Origin: Roseovarius salincola
Lineage (GTDB): Bacteria; Pseudomonadota; Alphaproteobacteria; Rhodobacterales; Rhodobacteraceae
NCBI RefSeq assembly: GCF_026891095.1
Contig: NZ_JAPTNL010000001.1
Location: 434,001-498,000 of the forward strand
Length of the DNA stretch: 64,000 nt
Reading direction: 5' to 3'
Under the pieces are notes generated by a model, which was not told where the DNA came from, searched no databases, and worked only from the letters and a program-made list of their open reading frames with translations. The position numbers and the translations under genes are program-made. This document shows positions 63,028 to 64,000 of this stretch, piece by piece (position 1 is the stretch's first letter; every line of letters begins with the position of its first letter).

Positions 63028-64000
63028 ACCGCTTTCCCCCGGAACAGGCCCGTCGGGCGGAACAACAGGACGATCAGCAGGATCACGAAGCTGACCGCGA
63101 ATTTGTAATCGGTGCTCAGAAGCTGCACCAGCCCGTCGGGCGCAAGGCTCTCGGGCAGGGCATGGCCCAGAACCTTCTTCCAGGCATAGGTGATCGTCAC
63201 CTCGCTGAAGGCGATGATGAACCCGCCCGCGATGGCGCCCAGCGGATTGCCCAGACCCCCGACGATGGCGCTGGCGAAGACCGGCAGAAGCAACTGGAAA
63301 TAGGTGAAGGGCTTGAAGCTCTTGTCGAGCCCGTAAAGCACCCCGGCGACGGTCGCCAGCACCGCGACGATCAGCCAGGTGATCATCACCACCCGGTCCG
63401 GGTTGATCCCCGACAACAGCGCCAGGTCCTCATTATCGGAATAGGCGCGCATGGATTTGCCGCTGCGGGTGCGGTTGAGGAACCAAAAGAGCACGGCCAC
63501 CACGATCACCGCCGTGATCACCGTGATTCCCTGCGTGGTCCTGATCGCCAGCCCCTCATCGAGGCCGGTCATCTCCTTGAAGCCGGGCGCCGAGACGATG
63601 AAGCGCTCGCCATCGGCGAAACGCTGATCGCCGGGGCCGATGATGAAACGCACAAGCCCGTTCATGATGAACATGACGCCGATCGACACGATCACCAGGA
63701 TCACCGGCTTCGCCTTCTGCGCGCGGTAGAAACGATAGACCGCCCGGTCCGTCACCAGCACCAGCGCCATGCAGCCCAGGATCCCCACCGGCAAGGCCAG
63801 CAATGCCGTCGGCAGCGGCCCCAGCGAGACCCCCATCGCCTGCAGCCCCCATGTCGCCAGCACCGTCACCATCGTGCCGAAGGCCATGGTGTCGCCATGG
63901 GCGAAATTGGAGAACCGCAGGATCCCGTAGATCAGGGTCACCCCCAGCGCGCCAAGCGCCAGCTGGCTGCCATAGGCGATCGCCGGCACCAGCACGAAAT
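63024..64000 (-). CDS. livH: Branched-chain amino acid type ABC permease (LivH), 5' end outside window
   Basis: LivH pairs with LivM. The frame is open to the right edge (ends F-V-L-V-P), so the true start lies beyond; a GTG at 63995 is internal. Visible are LALGALGVTLIYGILRFSNFAHGDTMAFGTM, GLVRFIIGPGDQ, NRTRSGKSMRAYSDNEDLALLSGINPDRV (the ATPase-contact loop) and VFASAIVGGLGNPLGAIAGGF. About 325 residues are present. The periplasmic binding protein and ATPase genes would be expected upstream, outside the window, and the substrate could be an amide or urea given the neighbouring glutamine/amine operon. Confidence 0.9.
   Translation of the reverse strand, partial: FVLVPAIAYGSQLALGALGVTLIYGILRFSNFAHGDTMAFGTMVTVLATWGLQAMGVSLGPLPTALLALPVGILGCMALVLVTDRAVYRFYRAQKAKPVILVIVSIGVMFIMNGLVRFIIGPGDQRFADGERFIVSAPGFKEMTGLDEGLAIRTTQGITVITAVIVVAVLFWFLNRTRSGKSMRAYSDNEDLALLSGINPDRVVMITWLIVAVLATVAGVLYGLDKSFKPFTYFQLLLPVFASAIVGGLGNPLGAIAGGFIIAFSEVTITYAWKKVLGHALPESLAPDGLVQLLSTDYKFAVSFVILLIVLLFRPTGLFRGKAV

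Overview
The window is one continuous stretch of GC-rich chromosome from an alphaproteobacterium, most likely a Rhodobacterales (Roseobacter-group) member. The evidence is the family content: paired DUF6477/DUF6456 genes, IalB, a PxT/GGQ RF1, TIGR02281 protease, DUF4167, MetA of the acetyl-CoA type, and glxBCD-glnT type genes. A GTTC-N7-GTTC LexA-type box and repeated intergenic hairpin elements ending in CAAGATGAAG or AACAGAAGAAG agree with this. I found no rRNA, tRNA, insertion sequence, prophage or CRISPR array. The window looks like ordinary core genome, and the unusual material lies mostly between genes.

Region 1 to 9.4 kb: the end of recG, a LexA-type box driving a 40-residue membrane peptide, a structured-RNA candidate with terminator, a Fe-S scaffold, hisI, the trmFO-gluQ operon (tRNA modification), an enoyl-CoA hydratase facing a hotdog thioesterase, and the rplM-rpsI ribosomal operon with a clear promoter and terminator. 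Region 9.4 to 25.4 kb: an O-antigen-type acyltransferase with SGNH domain, ppk2-tetR, an ATPase-metA-hydrolase operon, a FadL-type porin, guaA-EamA, a non-pyrrolysine MttB homologue, the divergent DUF6477/DUF6456 pair with two consensus DnaA boxes between them, a VIT1-type transporter, lipA and a Tat-exported DUF882 protein.

Region 25.7 to 30.7 kb holds cell-envelope genes: an L,D-transpeptidase, then lpxD-acp-ketosynthase, then ialB. Region 31 to 40.3 kb: a HerA-like ATPase, a small-molecule phosphotransferase, xseB-ispA-dxs (isoprenoid precursors), DUF1499, prfA-prmC (termination factor and its methylase) and DUF4167. Region 40.4 to 47.9 kb is a six-gene minus-strand operon, lptF-lptG-lptD-surA-pdxA-rsmA, with gaps of no more than 8 bases and several four-base ATGA overlaps. 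It combines LPS export, outer-membrane protein folding, vitamin B6 synthesis and rRNA methylation.

Region 48 to 64 kb: pepA-holC, a retropepsin-like protease, MarC, an ABC-F ATPase, ndk, an XRE-cupin regulator behind a 16-base perfect palindrome, a 1-Cys peroxiredoxin, an orphan response regulator with altered receiver residues, and then a four-gene operon. That operon has the order of N-methylglutamate synthase (mgsABC) followed by a type III glutamine synthetase or gamma-glutamylmethylamide synthetase. The window ends in two convergent livM/livH permease genes, the last cut by the edge. The main leads are the SOS-linked small peptide, the DnaA/CtrA-type control region, the hairpin repeat family, and the amine/amide operon.
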